The notes beneath the pieces are model-generated. The model saw nothing but the letters and a program-made list of their open reading frames with translations, did no database searches and was not told where the DNA came from. DNA of 33,968 nt from assembly GCA_937996755.1 (NCBI GenBank), contig CALKUS010000179.1, forward strand, positions 1-33,968, written 5' to 3'. Source of the stretch: an uncultured Pseudomonadota bacterium (GTDB lineage: Bacteria > Pseudomonadota > Gammaproteobacteria > Xanthomonadales > Ahniellaceae). Shown here piece by piece: positions 6,229 through 14,962 of the stretch (the stretch's first letter is position 1; the number at the start of each line of letters is the position of its first letter). The translations under genes were made by a program, and so were the position numbers.

Positions 6229-9200
6229 CTACCTGAATTCGCTCGGCGGCGCCGGCGCGGTCACCGGCTGCGGCGGATGCTCGCGCAACTGCGCGAGCAG
6301 CATGTCGACGGCCTTCTCGATCGACGGGTCCTTGCCCTGCGCGACGAGCTCGGGGCGATCGACCACCTCGACGTCGGGCGCGACGCCTTCGTTCTCGACC
6401 GCCCAGCTGCCGTCGGTCGCGAGGAAGCGGAACGTCGCCGCGAGGATCGCGCCGCCGTCGGCGAGCGACGGGTTGCCGGACAGGCCGATCAGGCCGCCCC
6501 AGGTGCGCGTGCCGATCAGCGGGCCGAGGTTGAGCTTGCGGAAGTAGTACGGGAACGCGTCGCCGCCCGAGCTCGAGAGGCCGTTGATCAGCATCGCCTT
6601 CGGCCCGACGTGCGAGAGCACGGGCGTGGCCTGTGGCGCGAGGCCGCGGCGCTTCCAGTAGTTCAGCGGCTGGCGCGCCACGATCTCGATCATGCGGTCG
6701 GGGATGAAGCCGCCGCCGTTGTAGCGGTCGTCGATGATGAGCGCATCCTTGTGCGCGACGGCCGGGAACCACTTGTTGAGCTCGCGGTTGCCCTCGATCG
6801 CGGTGTTCGGCACGTGGATGTAGCCGATGCGGCCGCCCGACAGCTCATCGACGAGCGCGCGGCGCGACGCCACCCAGTCGAGGTAGCGCAGGCTGCGCTC
6901 GCTCGCGATCGTCTTCACGACCACGTCGCGCGCGCCGTCCGCGGAAGGCTTCGCGTTCACGCGCAGCACGACCACGCGCTCGGCCTTGTTCTCCAGCAGC
7001 GCGTAGAAGTTCTTCACCGAATTCGCGGGCACGCCGTCGACCGCGATCACGTACTCGCCCACGCGCACGTCCACGCCGGGCTCGGTGAGCGGCGAGCGGT
7101 TCGCGGGATCGAAGCTCTCGCCCGCGAAGATCTTCGCGAGCCGGAAATAACCGGATGCGTCCGCCACGACGTCGGCGCCGATGAAGCCGCCGGGCTTGCG
7201 CGGCACGCTCTCGTCCGGCGGCGACTGCACGTAGACGTGGCCGGCATTCGCCTCGCCCGCGACCTCGTGCAGGATGTAGTCAAGGTCGGCGCGCGTCGCG
7301 ACGTACGGCACGAGCTGCGCATAGCGGTCGCGGATCGCGTCCCAGCGCGCGCGGCCGCCGTGCACGTTCTCGTCGTAGAACCAGTCGCGCAGGATGCGCC
7401 ACGCGTCGACGAACTCCTGGCGCCACTCGGCGCGCGGGTCGATGCGCAGCTCGAGCTTGTCCATGGCGAGCTTCGACTTCGTCGGATCCTGGCCGGCCTT
7501 CGCATCGACGATCGCGAAGTCGTTGCCCTGGCGCACGAGCAGCTTCTGGCCGTCGCCCGACAGCACGTAGCCGGTCACGCCCGGCGCGACGTCGTCGACC
7601 TTGTCGCCGCCGAGCGCGAACGTCTTCAGCGCGAGGGGGCCGGCCTGGGGATTGCCGGCGAGGAAGAACACGTTCGTGGCGTTCGCGGCGAGGCCCTGGT
7701 AATTGCCGGCCGGCACGTCGAGCGCGACCACGCGCCGCGCGAAGCCGTCGAGGTCGACGCGCAGCGGCGCGTCCGGCTTGCCCGGGTCTTTCGGCGCGGT
7801 TTCGCCCGCGGCGCCCGGCTCGTCGATGGTCGGGCGGTTCAGCGCCGGTCCGTCCTTCGCCAGCGTCGCGGCGTAGATGCGCGTCGGGTTCGTGTAGAGG
7901 TAGTTGAATTCGTAGCCCGAGAACGTGAGGCCCGAATAGTCGCGGTTGGAGAAGAAGTAGAGCCAGCGGCCCTGCGGGTCGAACACCGGGTTGCCATCGG
8001 CGGCGATGTCGTCGGACACGCGCGTATTGCGGCCGTCGGCGAGCGAGTGCATCCAGATGCCGGGCAGGCGCGACGCGTCCGACTTCACGTACGCGATCCA
8101 GCGGCTGTCGGGCGACCACGAGAAATCGGTGATGTCCTCGACGCCGGACGAATCGACGTCCGAGATGCGGCCCGAGCCGACGTCGACGTAGCGCAGGCGC
8201 ACGAGCTTGTCCGCGTACGCAAGCTTGCTCGAATCGGGCGACCACGCCGGCGGATAGCGCCAGATGCCGCCGTCGGTCGTGACGCGGCGCGCGGGCGAGC
8301 GGCCGTCGGCGGACTTGACCCAGATCTCGTACTCGCCCGTGGCATCGGAGAGGAACGCGAACCACTTGCCGTCGGGCGACCAGCTCGTGCTGAGCTCGCG
8401 CGCGGCGGGCGTCGCCGTCTCGTTGCGCGGCTCGCCGTGCTTCGCGGGGACGGTGAACAGCTCGCCGCGCGCGCCGAACAGCGCGCGCTCGCCGGACGGC
8501 GACAGCGCGAACGATTCGACCTGGCCGGCCACCTTCTCGAAGCGCGGCAGGGCCTGCGCGAGATCGGAGCGCACGGTGATCGGCACCTGCTCCGCCTTTT
8601 CGCTGCCCGCGTCGTAGCGCCAGATGTACCCGCCCTGCTCGAACACGACGGCATCGGGGCCGCCGGACGGCCACAGCACGTCGTAGTCGCTGAATTGCGT
8701 GATCTGCGCGGCGTCGCCGCCGGTCGGCGCGACGCGATAGAGGTTCAACGTGCCGGTGCGGTCGGACGCGAAGTAGATCGCGTCGCCCACCCATGCCGGG
8801 TTCATGTCCATGCCGCGGAAGTCGGTGACGCGCGTCGCGCGGTCGTTCGCGGGACCGTCGAAGTCGCCGGCCGGCGCGCCGAAGTCGTACACCCAGACGT
8901 CGGGCGCGCGGCCGCCGCGATAGCGCTTCCAGCCGCGCCAGTCGGCGTCGATCGGCGTATACGCGAATTTCGTCCCGTCGGGCGACAGCGAGCCGCCGCC
9001 GGTTTCCGGCACGGGCAGCGCGGTTTCCATGCCGCCGTCGACCGGCACGAGGTAGGGTCGCCCGCCACGCTCGTCCCACGGCACGCGGTTCATGCGCACG
9101 AGCACGTTCCTGCCGTCCGGCGTCCAGTCGAGCACGCGGTAGTCGGTGCCGCCGCGCACCGGCAACGGACCGACGTCGGTGTACCAGGTGAGCTGGCGCG

Positions 9201-9513
9201 GCTCGCCGCCCGCGGCCGGCATCACCCACACCTGGCGCGTGCCGGAATACTCGGCCGAGAACGCGATCCAGCGGCCATCGGGCGAGAACTTCGGGTAGAG
9301 CTCGGACCCTGCGTGCGCCGTGAGCCGCACGGCGACGCCGCCGGTGCGCGGCACGCGCCAGAGGTCGCCACCGTAGACGAACGCGATGTCGCTGGCCGAC
9401 ACGTCGGGGTAACGCAGCAGGCGCGTGCCTTCGTTGCGTTCGTTGCGATCCTGCGCCGCGACGGGCAGGGCGGCGAGCAGGGCGACGGCGAGCAGGGGGA
9501 CGATTGGTCGCAT
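6229..9513 (-). CDS. tricorn-like S41 peptidase with beta-propeller and PDZ domain
   Basis: A 1,094-residue protein with a signal peptide (PLLAVALLAALPVAAQ), so probably periplasmic. The first half is a PD40/WD40-like propeller with repeated SPDGRWIAF and WSPDSRWIAY motifs. A second propeller-like part follows to about residue 690, then the helical C1 domain (WRQEFVDAWRILRDWFYDEN), a PDZ domain and the S41 catalytic core. Likely catalytic residues are H759 in GEANAGHVYV and the serine of the SSSGGD loop (about 980-982, best candidate S982). Archaeal tricorn degrades peptides released by the proteasome in the cytosol; exported bacterial homologues probably clear peptides or misfolded envelope proteins (inference). 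The start at 9513 fits the signal peptide, though no strong ribosome site is visible. It is transcribed with ycgL. Confidence 0.92.
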   Translation of the reverse strand: MRPIVPLLAVALLAALPVAAQDRNERNEGTRLLRYPDVSASDIAFVYGGDLWRVPRTGGVAVRLTAHAGSELYPKFSPDGRWIAFSAEYSGTRQVWVMPAAGGEPRQLTWYTDVGPLPVRGGTDYRVLDWTPDGRNVLVRMNRVPWDERGGRPYLVPVDGGMETALPVPETGGGSLSPDGTKFAYTPIDADWRGWKRYRGGRAPDVWVYDFGAPAGDFDGPANDRATRVTDFRGMDMNPAWVGDAIYFASDRTGTLNLYRVAPTGGDAAQITQFSDYDVLWPSGGPDAVVFEQGGYIWRYDAGSEKAEQVPITVRSDLAQALPRFEKVAGQVESFALSPSGERALFGARGELFTVPAKHGEPRNETATPAARELSTSWSPDGKWFAFLSDATGEYEIWVKSADGRSPARRVTTDGGIWRYPPAWSPDSSKLAYADKLVRLRYVDVGSGRISDVDSSGVEDITDFSWSPDSRWIAYVKSDASRLPGIWMHSLADGRNTRVSDDIAADGNPVFDPQGRWLYFFSNRDYSGLTFSGYEFNYLYTNPTRIYAATLAKDGPALNRPTIDEPGAAGETAPKDPGKPDAPLRVDLDGFARRVVALDVPAGNYQGLAANATNVFFLAGNPQAGPLALKTFALGGDKVDDVAPGVTGYVLSGDGQKLLVRQGNDFAIVDAKAGQDPTKSKLAMDKLELRIDPRAEWRQEFVDAWRILRDWFYDENVHGGRARWDAIRDRYAQLVPYVATRADLDYILHEVAGEANAGHVYVQSPPDESVPRKPGGFIGADVVADASGYFRLAKIFAGESFDPANRSPLTEPGVDVRVGEYVIAVDGVPANSVKNFYALLENKAERVVVLRVNAKPSADGARDVVVKTIASERSLRYLDWVASRRALVDELSGGRIGYIHVPNTAIEGNRELNKWFPAVAHKDALIIDDRYNGGGFIPDRMIEIVARQPLNYWKRRGLAPQATPVLSHVGPKAMLINGLSSSGGDAFPYYFRKLNLGPLIGTRTWGGLIGLSGNPSLADGGAILAATFRFLATDGSWAVENEGVAPDVEVVDRPELVAQGKDPSIEKAVDMLLAQLREHPPQPVTAPAPPSEFR

Positions 9514-9590
9514 GGCGGGCGGACGCTCGGGGAAAGCCCCGAAGGTTACGCGGTTCCTGTCGCGCGCCGGCCCTGCCGGAAGTCGTGTGC

Positions 9591-9680
9591 GGAAGATGGA
9601 AAACGGAAGATGGAAAACGCGGACGGATCTTCCCGCAGGCCCACAGCAGCGCGTCTTCCGTCTCCCGTCTCCCGTCTTCC
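9591..9680. repeat. 30-30-30 inverted repeat with tandem-unit arms
   Basis: The left arm 9591-9620 is two near-identical units, each GGAAGATGGAAAAC. The right arm 9651-9680 is the inverse complement made of TCTTCC and TCTCCC units. The arms match at 24 of 30 positions, and all six differences are transitions. Arms and loop are each exactly 30 nt. It lies between the divergent protease and ankyrin genes. No coding role is apparent; it may be a transcription barrier, a protein-binding array or a dispersed intergenic repeat. Confidence 0.7.
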
Positions 9681-9709
9681 TCGTTAAGGGACGCGAACGA
9701 GCGCCCCCG

Positions 9710-9715
9710 TATACT
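9710..9715 (+). promoter_or_regulatory. -10 element TATACT before the ankyrin gene
   Basis: TATACT matches five of six bases of the sigma-70 -10 consensus and ends only 8 nt before the ATG at 9724. That predicts a leaderless or nearly leaderless mRNA. No ribosome site lies between it and the ATG. No convincing -35 element is visible. Confidence 0.5.
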
Positions 9716-9723
9716 CGCGCCCC

Positions 9724-12700
9724 ATGCCTTCTCTGATGCGGCGCACCGGCGCCCTGTTCCTGCGGCTGCGGTTCTTCCTGCCGGCGCTGCTCGTGATGCT
9801 GGTCGCCGCGCCGATCCGGCATCCGGCGGTCATCGTGCTGCTGCTGCTGGCGCAACCGCTGTTCCTCGCGGGCGCGGTGTCCGCGCTCGGCTATCTGCTG
9901 GAAACCGATTTCGCGACGCTCGCCTTGCGCCGCGGCACGGCGTTCGTCGTGCTGCTCGTCGCGTACGCGGCGTTCGTGACGCTCGCCGTCGGCCTGCCGG
10001 CCGTGCGCCTCGCGCAGGCGCCCGATGCGTTGCACGCGGTCTGGCTGTCGGCCGGCATCGTGCTCGCGACGGTCGCGCTGTGGCGCGTGTGGCCCGCATT
10101 CGGCCTCGTGTTCCTGTGGGACGACGCGTACCCCGAGCGCGACGAAGGCTCGTGGATCGTCACGGCGGTCGGCCGCTCGCTCGCGTTCGCGCGCCACCTC
10201 GCCGCCGAGCGCGACCCGTGGTTCGCGCGCGGGCTGGTGGTTTCGCTCGGCCTGCTGCTGCTGGTGTCGTGCGCACTGAGCCTCGCCGGCCTGTGCGGCC
10301 TGCCGCCGAGCGAGTTGCACCTCACCGGCCACGTCCTCTACGCGCTGGTGCTCTGCCCGCTCGTGCACCTGTGGCTCGCGTCGCGCGTCGAGCACCTGCT
10401 GCTGGACGCGGCGGCCGACGAAGAGGCGGAAGCCGTGCCCGCGCACGAGGTGCCGCTCGATCCGCTCGTGCTGCAGGCCGCGCCGCCGTTGCCGGGCGGC
10501 GGCAGCCGCGATGCGCAGGTGCTCGCGGCCGCGGCGGCGAACCAGGTGGATCTCGCGCTCGCGCTGCTGCGCCAGGGCGCGAGCCCCGACGCGCTGCCGA
10601 CGGCGGAGGATCGCGACCAGCGCTCGCTCGCGATCATCGCCGCGACCGCGCCGGACCTGCGCCTGCTGCGCGAGCTCATCGCGCGCGGCGCCGACCTCAA
10701 TCGGGCGGTAGGCGGCCTCACGCCGTTGCTCGCCGCGACGCGCGACAGCTACCTCGGGCGCCCCGACGCCGTGATGACGCTCATCACGAACGGTGCCGAT
10801 ACGCGCGCCGCGGACGGCGAGGGCAACACCGCGCTGCACTACGCGGCGCTTTCGTGCGACGCGGCGGTCGCCGCGATCCTGCTCGACGCGCATGCCGACG
10901 CCGATCTGCCGAACCGCGACGGGCTCACCCCGCTCGGCGTCGCGGCGCAGGCCGGCAACGAGCTGCTCGCGCGTTTCCTGCTCGAGCGCGGCGCGAAGTG
11001 CGCGCCGGCGCGCGCGCAACCGGCGCTGAGCGCCGCGTGCCACGCGGCCGACGACCTGCCGAAGCTCGTGAAGCTGTTGCTGAAGCATCGCGCCGACGTC
11101 GCCGCGCGCGACGCGCTCGGCCGCACGGCGCTGCACGCGGCGGCGTTGAACGGCCACGCCGAGATGGCGGAAGCGCTCATTGCAGCGGGTGCCGACGTCA
11201 ATGCGCGCGACGCGCACGGCGTGACGCCGCTCATGGACGCCGCGCGTGCGGGCGCGAATCGCGTGCTGCAACGCCTCGTGTTCCGCAAGCCGGATGCCGA
11301 TGCGCGCGACCCGGCCGGGCGCGACGCATTGCTCATCGCGTGCCAGTCGCGGCGCGCGAACGAGGACACCGTGCGCCTGCTGCTCACGCTCGGCTGCGAC
11401 GCGACGCGGCGCGCCGCCGACGGGCGCAGCGCGCTCGACCACGCGGTCGCCGGCGGTCGCTGGGGCCTGGTGAAGCTGCTCGACCCGGACTACGCGCTGC
11501 CCACCTCGCTGCAGGACGACGGCGCACCGGCCGCCGAAGCGGCCGCGGGCGACGCGACGCCCGATCGCATCGCATTGCTCGGCCATGCGCTGCGCCACGG
11601 CCGCCTGACCGTGGCGGAAGAGTTGCTGGCGCTCGCGCCGCCGCTCGCGCCCGAGGAACGTGCGCAGGCGTTGCTCGCCGCGGCCGCCGCGCCGGACGCA
11701 TCGCTCGCCTGGATGGCCGATCGCCTCGACGCGATCGAGCCGCTGCTGCCCGAAGGAAAGCCCCTGCTCGCGGGCCTGCTCGAAGCGCGGCCGCTGCCGT
11801 TCGCGGCCATCCGGGCGCTGCTCGCGCGCGGCACGCCGGCCGGTGGCGCGTTGTTCGTGCCGCTGTTCGAAGCGGCGCACGCCGCGCCGGATGCGCAGCG
11901 CGCCGAGTTCGAGTCGCTGGCGCTCGCGCTGCTCGAGCGCGGCGCGGATCCGTTCGCGCGCGATCGCCACGGCCGACATGCGCTGCACGAGGCGGCGTCG
12001 CTGCGCGCGCCGCGCCTGTTCGGTACGCTGCTCGCGCGCGGCCTCGACCCGAACGCGGCCGACCAGCGCGGCCGCACGCCGCTGCACGAGCTCGCCGCGC
12101 TGCCCGAGGACCAGGCCGTGCCGCTCGCGCAGGCGCTGCTGCTCGCCGGCGCCGATCCCGAGCGCACGGCGGCGGACGGACAGACGCCGCTCGGCGCGGC
12201 GCTCGCCGCGGGCCGCGCGCAGCTCGTGCGCTGGCTGTCGTGGGTCGGGCCGTTTCGCCATCCGGGGCGCGCGCTGCGCGCCGACGACCTGCCTGCCGCG
12301 GCGATGCAGGGCGACACGACGGCGATCGACAAGCTGCTCGCGCTGGGACTGCCGATCGACGCGCGCGACGCGCAGGGCTGCACGTCGCTGCTGCGCGCCT
12401 GCGGCGGCGGGCGCGAGGACCTGGCCGCGATGCTGCTCGCGCGCGGCGCGGACGCCAGCATCGGCGCGGCAACCGGCGCGACCTGCCTGTCGGCCGCGGT
12501 GAGCGCGCGCCGCGAGGGCGTCGTCGTGCTGCTGCTCGACCATGGCGTGCCCGTGAACCAGCCGCTGCCCGGCGGCGGCACGCCGCTGATGGTGGCGTCG
12601 GCGCTCGGCCTGCCCGGGATCGTGGAGCTGCTGCTCGCGCGCGGCGCGCGCGTGGAGGCGGTGGACGAACCGGGCAACACGGCGCTGCACGCGGCGGCGC

Positions 12701-13137
12701 AATACTGCTTCCACGGCAACGATGGCGAGCGGGCGCGCGCGCTGCTCAATGCGCTGCTCGCGGCAAAGGCGCCCGTCGATCGTGCCAACGCCGCCGGCCA
12801 GACGCCGCTGCTGCTGCTGCTCGGCGCACGCGCGGAAGCGGCGACGCCGTCGCCGCAACGCGCGCTCGGCGAGCTCGTCGGGCTGCTGCTCGCGCGCGGC
12901 GCCGATGCCGATGTGCAGGACGCGCGCGGCGTGAGCTGCCTGCACGCCTGCGCGATGCACGGCTTGCTGGAAGTCGCGCGCCTCCTGCTGCGCTCGGGCG
13001 CGGATGCATCGCGCCAGGACCGCCTCGGCCGCACGGCGCACGAAGTCGCGCTGATGCTCGGCTACGCGGACGTGGCGGGCGAACTGCGCCGCCATGCCGG
13101 GACCGCGCGCCCCGAGCGACCCGTCGCGCCGCGCTAA
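9724..13137 (+). CDS. large membrane-anchored ankyrin-repeat protein
   Basis: A protein of 1,137 residues in two parts. The first roughly 230 residues hold about six hydrophobic helices (for example FFLPALLVMLVAAPI, VIVLLLLAQPLFLAGAVSAL and LVVSLGLLLLVSCALSLAGL). The rest is a long array of roughly 18-20 ankyrin repeats in near-consensus form, such as GRTALHAAALNGHAEMAEAL and GNTALHYAALSC. The arms are probably cytosolic, anchored at the inner membrane, giving a large protein-binding surface. No enzymatic domain is seen. Similar large ankyrin proteins occur in Xanthomonadales, but I know no assigned function. The start is inferred from the -10 element just upstream; M5 at 9736 is an alternative. 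The gene stands alone after a divergent promoter region, and its stop overlaps the probable -10 of the next gene. Some middle repeats (about 575-730) are degenerate. Confidence 0.9.
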   Translation: MPSLMRRTGALFLRLRFFLPALLVMLVAAPIRHPAVIVLLLLAQPLFLAGAVSALGYLLETDFATLALRRGTAFVVLLVAYAAFVTLAVGLPAVRLAQAPDALHAVWLSAGIVLATVALWRVWPAFGLVFLWDDAYPERDEGSWIVTAVGRSLAFARHLAAERDPWFARGLVVSLGLLLLVSCALSLAGLCGLPPSELHLTGHVLYALVLCPLVHLWLASRVEHLLLDAAADEEAEAVPAHEVPLDPLVLQAAPPLPGGGSRDAQVLAAAAANQVDLALALLRQGASPDALPTAEDRDQRSLAIIAATAPDLRLLRELIARGADLNRAVGGLTPLLAATRDSYLGRPDAVMTLITNGADTRAADGEGNTALHYAALSCDAAVAAILLDAHADADLPNRDGLTPLGVAAQAGNELLARFLLERGAKCAPARAQPALSAACHAADDLPKLVKLLLKHRADVAARDALGRTALHAAALNGHAEMAEALIAAGADVNARDAHGVTPLMDAARAGANRVLQRLVFRKPDADARDPAGRDALLIACQSRRANEDTVRLLLTLGCDATRRAADGRSALDHAVAGGRWGLVKLLDPDYALPTSLQDDGAPAAEAAAGDATPDRIALLGHALRHGRLTVAEELLALAPPLAPEERAQALLAAAAAPDASLAWMADRLDAIEPLLPEGKPLLAGLLEARPLPFAAIRALLARGTPAGGALFVPLFEAAHAAPDAQRAEFESLALALLERGADPFARDRHGRHALHEAASLRAPRLFGTLLARGLDPNAADQRGRTPLHELAALPEDQAVPLAQALLLAGADPERTAADGQTPLGAALAAGRAQLVRWLSWVGPFRHPGRALRADDLPAAAMQGDTTAIDKLLALGLPIDARDAQGCTSLLRACGGGREDLAAMLLARGADASIGAATGATCLSAAVSARREGVVVLLLDHGVPVNQPLPGGGTPLMVASALGLPGIVELLLARGARVEAVDEPGNTALHAAAQYCFHGNDGERARALLNALLAAKAPVDRANAAGQTPLLLLLGARAEAATPSPQRALGELVGLLLARGADADVQDARGVSCLHACAMHGLLEVARLLLRSGADASRQDRLGRTAHEVALMLGYADVAGELRRHAGTARPERPVAPR

Positions 13138-13140
13138 GAT
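13135..13140 (+). promoter_or_regulatory. -10 element TAAGAT before the glycosyltransferase gene
   Basis: TAAGAT overlaps the TAA stop of the ankyrin gene and lies 25 nt before the glycosyltransferase ATG. It matches the -10 consensus at four of six positions. A -35 element cannot be named. Read-through from the ankyrin gene is equally possible. Confidence 0.3.
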
Positions 13141-13165
13141 CGCAGCCCCGGTTTCGAGGTGGCGC

Positions 13166-13870
13166 ATGTCCGTCGAGCTTTCCGTCATCGTCCCCTGCTA
13201 CAACGAGGAGCGCACGATCGGGTCGCTGCTGCGCGCCGTGCGTGCGAGCGGCGTCGAGTCGCTCGAGGTGATCGTGGTCGACGACGCGTCGCGCGACGGC
13301 TCCGCGGCCCTGCTGCAGGGCGAGCTGGCGCCGCTCGTCGACCGCTTCGTGCGGCACGAGGTGAACCAGGGCAAGGGTGCCGCGCTGCGCACCGGCATCG
13401 CACAGGCCAGCGGCAGGTACGTCGTCATCCAGGACGCCGACCTCGAGTACGACCCGCGCGAATACCCGAAGCTGCTCGCGCCTTTGCGCGAAGGCCACGC
13501 GGATGCCGTGTTCGGCTCGCGCTTCCTCACCGGTGAGACGCGCCGCGTGCTGTATTTCTGGCATTACGTCGCGAACCGTTTCCTCACGCTCGCGACGAAC
13601 GTGTTCTCGAACCTGAACATCTCCGACATGGAGACCTGCTACAAGCTGTTCCGCCGCGAGGTCATCCAGTCGATCCGCATCTCGGAGAACCGCTTCGGCT
13701 TCGAGCCGGAAGTCACGCTGAAGCTCGCGCGCATCCCGCGCATCCGCATCTACGAGGTCGGCATCAGTTACCACGGCCGTACCTACGAGGAAGGCAAGAA
13801 GATCGGCTGGAAGGACGGCGTACGCGCGCTCTACTGCGTGCTGAAGTACGGCCTGCTGCGCGCGGACTGA
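13166..13870 (+). CDS. family 2 glycosyltransferase, dolichol-phosphate mannose synthase-like
   Basis: A 234-residue GT-A enzyme. The nucleotide-sugar site shows VIVPCYNEE at 7-15, VIVVDDASRDGS at 35-46, the NQGKGAALRTG segment from 67, and the metal-binding D90-A-D92 in IQDADLEYDP. The C-terminal acceptor side holds FEPEVTLKLAR and ISYHGRTYEEGKKIGWKDG. This pattern fits polyprenyl-phosphate sugar transferases of the DPM1 type, which load a sugar from UDP or GDP onto a lipid carrier at the inner face of the membrane. There is no C-terminal membrane domain, so it is the soluble short form. The start at 13166 has GAGGT 5 nt upstream. The sulfotransferase-fold gene follows 13 nt later, so the pair may decorate the same surface polymer (inference). 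Confidence 0.88.
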   Translation: MSVELSVIVPCYNEERTIGSLLRAVRASGVESLEVIVVDDASRDGSAALLQGELAPLVDRFVRHEVNQGKGAALRTGIAQASGRYVVIQDADLEYDPREYPKLLAPLREGHADAVFGSRFLTGETRRVLYFWHYVANRFLTLATNVFSNLNISDMETCYKLFRREVIQSIRISENRFGFEPEVTLKLARIPRIRIYEVGISYHGRTYEEGKKIGWKDGVRALYCVLKYGLLRAD

Positions 13871-13883
13871 CCGACGCCGTGCG

Positions 13884-14936
13884 ATGAGCACCGATCCCGC
13901 GCGCGTCCTGGAATCGCTGCGCGCGTCGCCGGGCTGGTTCCTGCACCAGCTCGACCTCGCCGGCGAGCGCGCGTTGCTCGTCGCGCTCACGCCGGCGGAG
14001 ATCCGCGCCGCCGCGTTCCTCGACGAGCGCGTGCTCGGCGGCAACCGCGCCGGCTTCTGGGCGCCGCTGCCGCGCGTGCTCGCGGCGCTCGGCGCCGCGA
14101 CCGCGGGGCCGCCGCACGCGATCTTCCACATCGGCCACTGCGGCTCGACGCTGCTGTCGCGGTTGCTCGACGGGATTCCCGGCACGCTCGGCCTGCGCGA
14201 GCCGTTGCCGTTGCGCACGCTCGCGGCATTGCGCGAAGAGCTGGCCTCACCGCTCGCGCGGCTCGACGCGACGCAGTGGCAGGCGCACTTCGACGCGCTG
14301 CTCGCCGCGCTCGCGCGCCGGCCCGCCGGCATCGAGCACGTGGTGGTGAAGGCGACCAGCAGCGCGAACGCGCTGATCGCGCCGTGGCTCGCACACGACG
14401 ACGCGCGCGCCGTGCTGCTGTCGGTGCGGCTCGTGCCGTATCTCGCGACGATCCTGAAGTCCGCATCCGCGCGCAGCGACGCGCTCACGTTCGCGGCCGC
14501 GCGCCTCGGCGCATTGCACGCACTCGTCGGCGACGACGAACTGCGCCTGCCGCCGCTCACGGCGGCCGAGCGCATCGCGCTAGGCTGGATCGCCGAGCTC
14601 GCGCGGTTCGATGCGGCGCGCCGCTCGCATGCGGCGCAGGCGCTCGCGCTCGACTTCGACGACTTCCTCGCCTGGCCGGCGCGCTCGCTCGCCGCGGTCG
14701 CCGCGCACCTGCGTCTGGCGCACGATGAAGCGACGATCGCGAGCGCGCTCGATCCCGGCGTGCTCGGCAGCTACGCGAAGGCCACCGACCACGCGTACGA
14801 CGCCGCCGCGCGCGCCGCCGACCTCGCCGAATCGCAGCGCCGCTTCCGCGACGAGATCGACGCCGGCCTGCGTTTCGCGGAACGCACGATCGCACGCTAC
14901 CCGTCGCTCGCTGCGCTCGGAGCGCTCTTGTCCTAG
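13884..14936 (+). CDS. sulfotransferase-fold P-loop protein
   Basis: A 350-residue soluble protein. Its clearest motif is HAIFHIGHCGSTLLSRLLDG, the 5'-phosphosulfate loop at the end of the first strand in sulfotransferases, with the GS-T-L-L-S core. A second part further on (residues about 150-190, ending VLLSVRLVPYLATILKS) is where the 3'-phosphate-binding Arg/Ser would lie. Remaining similarity is low, and I cannot name an acceptor. The family uses PAPS to sulfate sugars, peptides or small molecules. It follows the glycosyltransferase at 13 nt and is probably co-transcribed. It could also be a diverged P-loop kinase-like protein, since the PAPS-binding residues cannot be verified by eye. 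Confidence 0.68.
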   Translation: MSTDPARVLESLRASPGWFLHQLDLAGERALLVALTPAEIRAAAFLDERVLGGNRAGFWAPLPRVLAALGAATAGPPHAIFHIGHCGSTLLSRLLDGIPGTLGLREPLPLRTLAALREELASPLARLDATQWQAHFDALLAALARRPAGIEHVVVKATSSANALIAPWLAHDDARAVLLSVRLVPYLATILKSASARSDALTFAAARLGALHALVGDDELRLPPLTAAERIALGWIAELARFDAARRSHAAQALALDFDDFLAWPARSLAAVAAHLRLAHDEATIASALDPGVLGSYAKATDHAYDAAARAADLAESQRRFRDEIDAGLRFAERTIARYPSLAALGALLS

Positions 14937-14962
14937 TTCGCGCGGGCCGCCATCCTCGGGGC

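Noticed and set aside
6229..13188. A continuous 2,319-codon minus-strand frame through the ankyrin gene
   Set aside because: The part from 9514 to 13188 is antisense to the ankyrin gene and consists of Arg/Ala/Gln-rich low-complexity sequence, as expected opposite high-GC coding DNA. Only 6229-9513 shows protein-like sequence and a signal peptide.
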